Source: Candidatus Woesearchaeota archaeon (GTDB taxonomy: Archaea > Nanobdellota > Nanobdellia > Woesearchaeales > JAGVZT01). From it: DNA of 6,930 bases. Below the pieces are notes generated by a model. That model was not told the origin of the DNA and did no database searches. It saw only the letters and a program-made list of their open reading frames with translations. The position numbers and the translations under genes are program-made. The stretch lies in NCBI GenBank assembly GCA_019323665.1, contig JAHWHA010000073.1, positions 1 to 6,930 of the forward strand, written 5' to 3'. Shown piece by piece: positions 5,771 through 6,930 of this stretch (position 1 is its first letter; each line of letters begins with the position of its first letter).

Positions 5771-6805
5771 TCAATAAATCACAGGGCATGAATGAACCAT
5801 GAGCGCTTGATTTTGGTCTTCAACTTCTGATATATATTGTTGCATTCCGTTAAGTGAACCCAATTTGTCAGGATCACCAAAATTTTTTATTTCCATAAGA
5901 GAATTGATAGCATTACCATATATGGAAGAGCAAGCAGAATATTCTGGTTGTAAATCTTGGACTCTGTCAAGATAAAGATCACTTACCTTGCCCAACCTCA
6001 GCAAAGCCTTCTTCATGTTGCAGTTATACATCTCCATGTTTTCGCTAAAAATTGCACCATAAATAGGGGCATCGCCAAGATAGTAAGCATCGCCTTCTAG
6101 AGAAAATCCAGTATTCAAAGTTTTATAAAATTCGATTTTTGAAGCACTGGACTCTATCACAACAGCACTAACATCACCTACAGGCATTGATTTTAATCCA
6201 TTAGGTAATTGTGGTGTGGTGCTTATATCATAATAGATAAGCTTTACTTTGTAGTTATTGAGATTTTTAAGAGTGCTTGGATCAGGCACTTTTTCAGCCT
6301 TTAGGCTCTTTGGCATCTCATCATAAAAATCAACAATCTTGTCGTCACTTGTGCTGCTTGTATCAATAAACACATATCTCACATCCTTGCTGGTGAGATA
6401 TAAGAAATTCATCACGCGGAAAGGAACACTCCAGTCCTTTGACCATGTGACCATCTCCCTGCCGTCAATCAGATCGGGCGCAAAAATAACCTGCACAGGT
6501 GTTGACCAACCTACAGTTGTGTCCTGGATGTTAAAGCCTGAATCGCAGCCAAAGCTGTTGCAGCTGTCTACACAGCGAAACTCCAAAGGCTTTACTAAAG
6601 TCACGACACTTGATTTGTCAGATGTGACATAAGACTGTGTGATAATGGAATTTGTGTTGCCCACAATCTGTGCGCCAAGCTTCAGCTCGGCATTCTCGCT
6701 CTGCTTGTTCACAAAACCAACAAACACCGCAAGTATTAAGCTTCCAGCTATGAAAATAAACACCCAGTTGAACTGGATTTCTATTGCACCTCTTTTTTTG
6801 CCCAT
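5771..6805 (-). CDS. conserved archaeal secreted protein with pilin-like N-terminus (344 aa)
   Basis: Starts MGKKRGAIEIQFNW, a short basic leader ending KRG followed by a hydrophobic helix to about residue 32, as in class III signals, with Lys/Arg keeping the N-terminus inside. The large outer part has six cysteines (C78, C82, C87, C262, C292, C340), consistent with three disulfides. A region at about 104-148 (PVQVIFAPDLIDG, then VTWSKDWSVPFRV and NFLYLTSKDVRYVFID) looks like the core of a conserved family seen as hypothetical proteins in DPANN archaea, from memory. The alternating strands and helices suggest an alpha/beta fold. No catalytic motif is evident. It has no Shine-Dalgarno and no TATA box at the expected distance. 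It lies 15 nt after the partial gene and is probably cotranscribed with it. Confidence 0.88.
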   Translation of the reverse strand: MGKKRGAIEIQFNWVFIFIAGSLILAVFVGFVNKQSENAELKLGAQIVGNTNSIITQSYVTSDKSSVVTLVKPLEFRCVDSCNSFGCDSGFNIQDTTVGWSTPVQVIFAPDLIDGREMVTWSKDWSVPFRVMNFLYLTSKDVRYVFIDTSSTSDDKIVDFYDEMPKSLKAEKVPDPSTLKNLNNYKVKLIYYDISTTPQLPNGLKSMPVGDVSAVVIESSASKIEFYKTLNTGFSLEGDAYYLGDAPIYGAIFSENMEMYNCNMKKALLRLGKVSDLYLDRVQDLQPEYSACSSIYGNAINSLMEIKNFGDPDKLGSLNGMQQYISEVEDQNQALMVHSCPVIY

Positions 6806-6810
6806 TTTAG

Positions 6811-6820
6811 AAAATAAAAA
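6811..6820 (-). terminator. weak T-rich tract between operon genes
   Basis: Directly after the TGA of the partial gene the minus strand reads TTTTTATTTT. Such tracts can stop archaeal RNA polymerase, so part of the transcripts might end here and lower expression of the pilin-like genes. It is equally possible that it is merely an AT-rich spacer that leaves the next start codon unstructured. There is no hairpin. Confidence 0.25.
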
Positions 6821-6930
6821 TCATGAAACCTTGACGCTTCTGCCCATCCCTTCAATGGTGATGTCAAGCCTGCCAGAGTGCACAACTTTGCAGCTAAATT
6901 CATCACTTCCCATTGAAAGATTGCCTATGA
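6821..6930 (-). CDS. C-terminal fragment of an unidentified protein, probably secreted (partial)
   Basis: The minus strand is open from the right edge to a TGA at 6823-6821, giving 35 residues that include DEFSCKVVHSGRLDITIEG and end GRSVKVS. The alternating hydrophobic pattern suggests beta strands, as at the end of a pilin-like or surface protein, and one cysteine is present. The N-terminus lies outside the window, so no family can be assigned. It has the same orientation as the pilin-like set, 15 nt upstream, and is likely to be an earlier member of that operon. Confidence 0.65.
   Translation of the reverse strand, partial: IGNLSMGSDEFSCKVVHSGRLDITIEGMGRSVKVS

Overview
This window looks like a gene-dense piece of an archaeal chromosome, most likely from a small-genome DPANN lineage (Woesearchaeota/Pacearchaeota-like); that placement is inferred from family resemblance, not computed. 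Several signs point to archaea. TATA boxes of the form TTTATATA or TTTAAATA sit about 26 nt before start codons, giving leaderless transcripts. There is a Rad50 with zinc hook, signature and Walker motifs. The ThiI homologue carries a CxxC in its PP-loop domain, and there is a set of secreted proteins with class III (pilin-like) N-termini. No mobile element, CRISPR array, rRNA or tRNA was seen.

Layout, left to right. Positions 1-33 may hold the last codons of a plus-strand gene. A glutaredoxin of the YruB type follows at 69-305 (+) and converges, with 8 bp between stop codons, on a minus-strand pair. That pair is a 50-residue single-pass membrane protein (940-1092) whose stop overlaps the start of a THUMP-less ThiI-like sulfurtransferase (314-943). 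Next on the minus strand is a compact Rad50 (1131-3224, start revised from 3269), then a two-gene membrane operon: a site-2-protease homologue in which both zinc-binding His of HExxH are Arg (3615-4352), overlapping a 101-residue four-helix membrane protein (3313-3618).

The right half is one minus-strand operon entering from beyond the right edge: the C-terminus of an unidentified protein (6821-6930), three proteins with one N-terminal membrane helix and an extracytoplasmic-type domain (5771-6805, 5230-5766, 4750-5229), and a DUF192 protein (4390-4746). Gaps in this operon are 0-15 nt. The three complete secreted-type proteins contain 6, 2 and 4 cysteines, all even numbers, which fits disulfide-bonded surface domains.

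Gene starts show a division of labour. Genes heading a transcript have a TATA box and almost no leader: glutaredoxin, the 50-residue protein, the S2P homologue and, nearly, rad50. Genes inside transcripts rely on ATGA stop-start overlaps or on Shine-Dalgarno sequences such as AGGTGA or AGGTGG. Three intergenic gaps of 35-38 bp each hold exactly one such promoter. The most unusual items are the apparent S2P pseudoprotease with its coupled partner and the previously unlisted small membrane protein coupled to a minimal ThiI.
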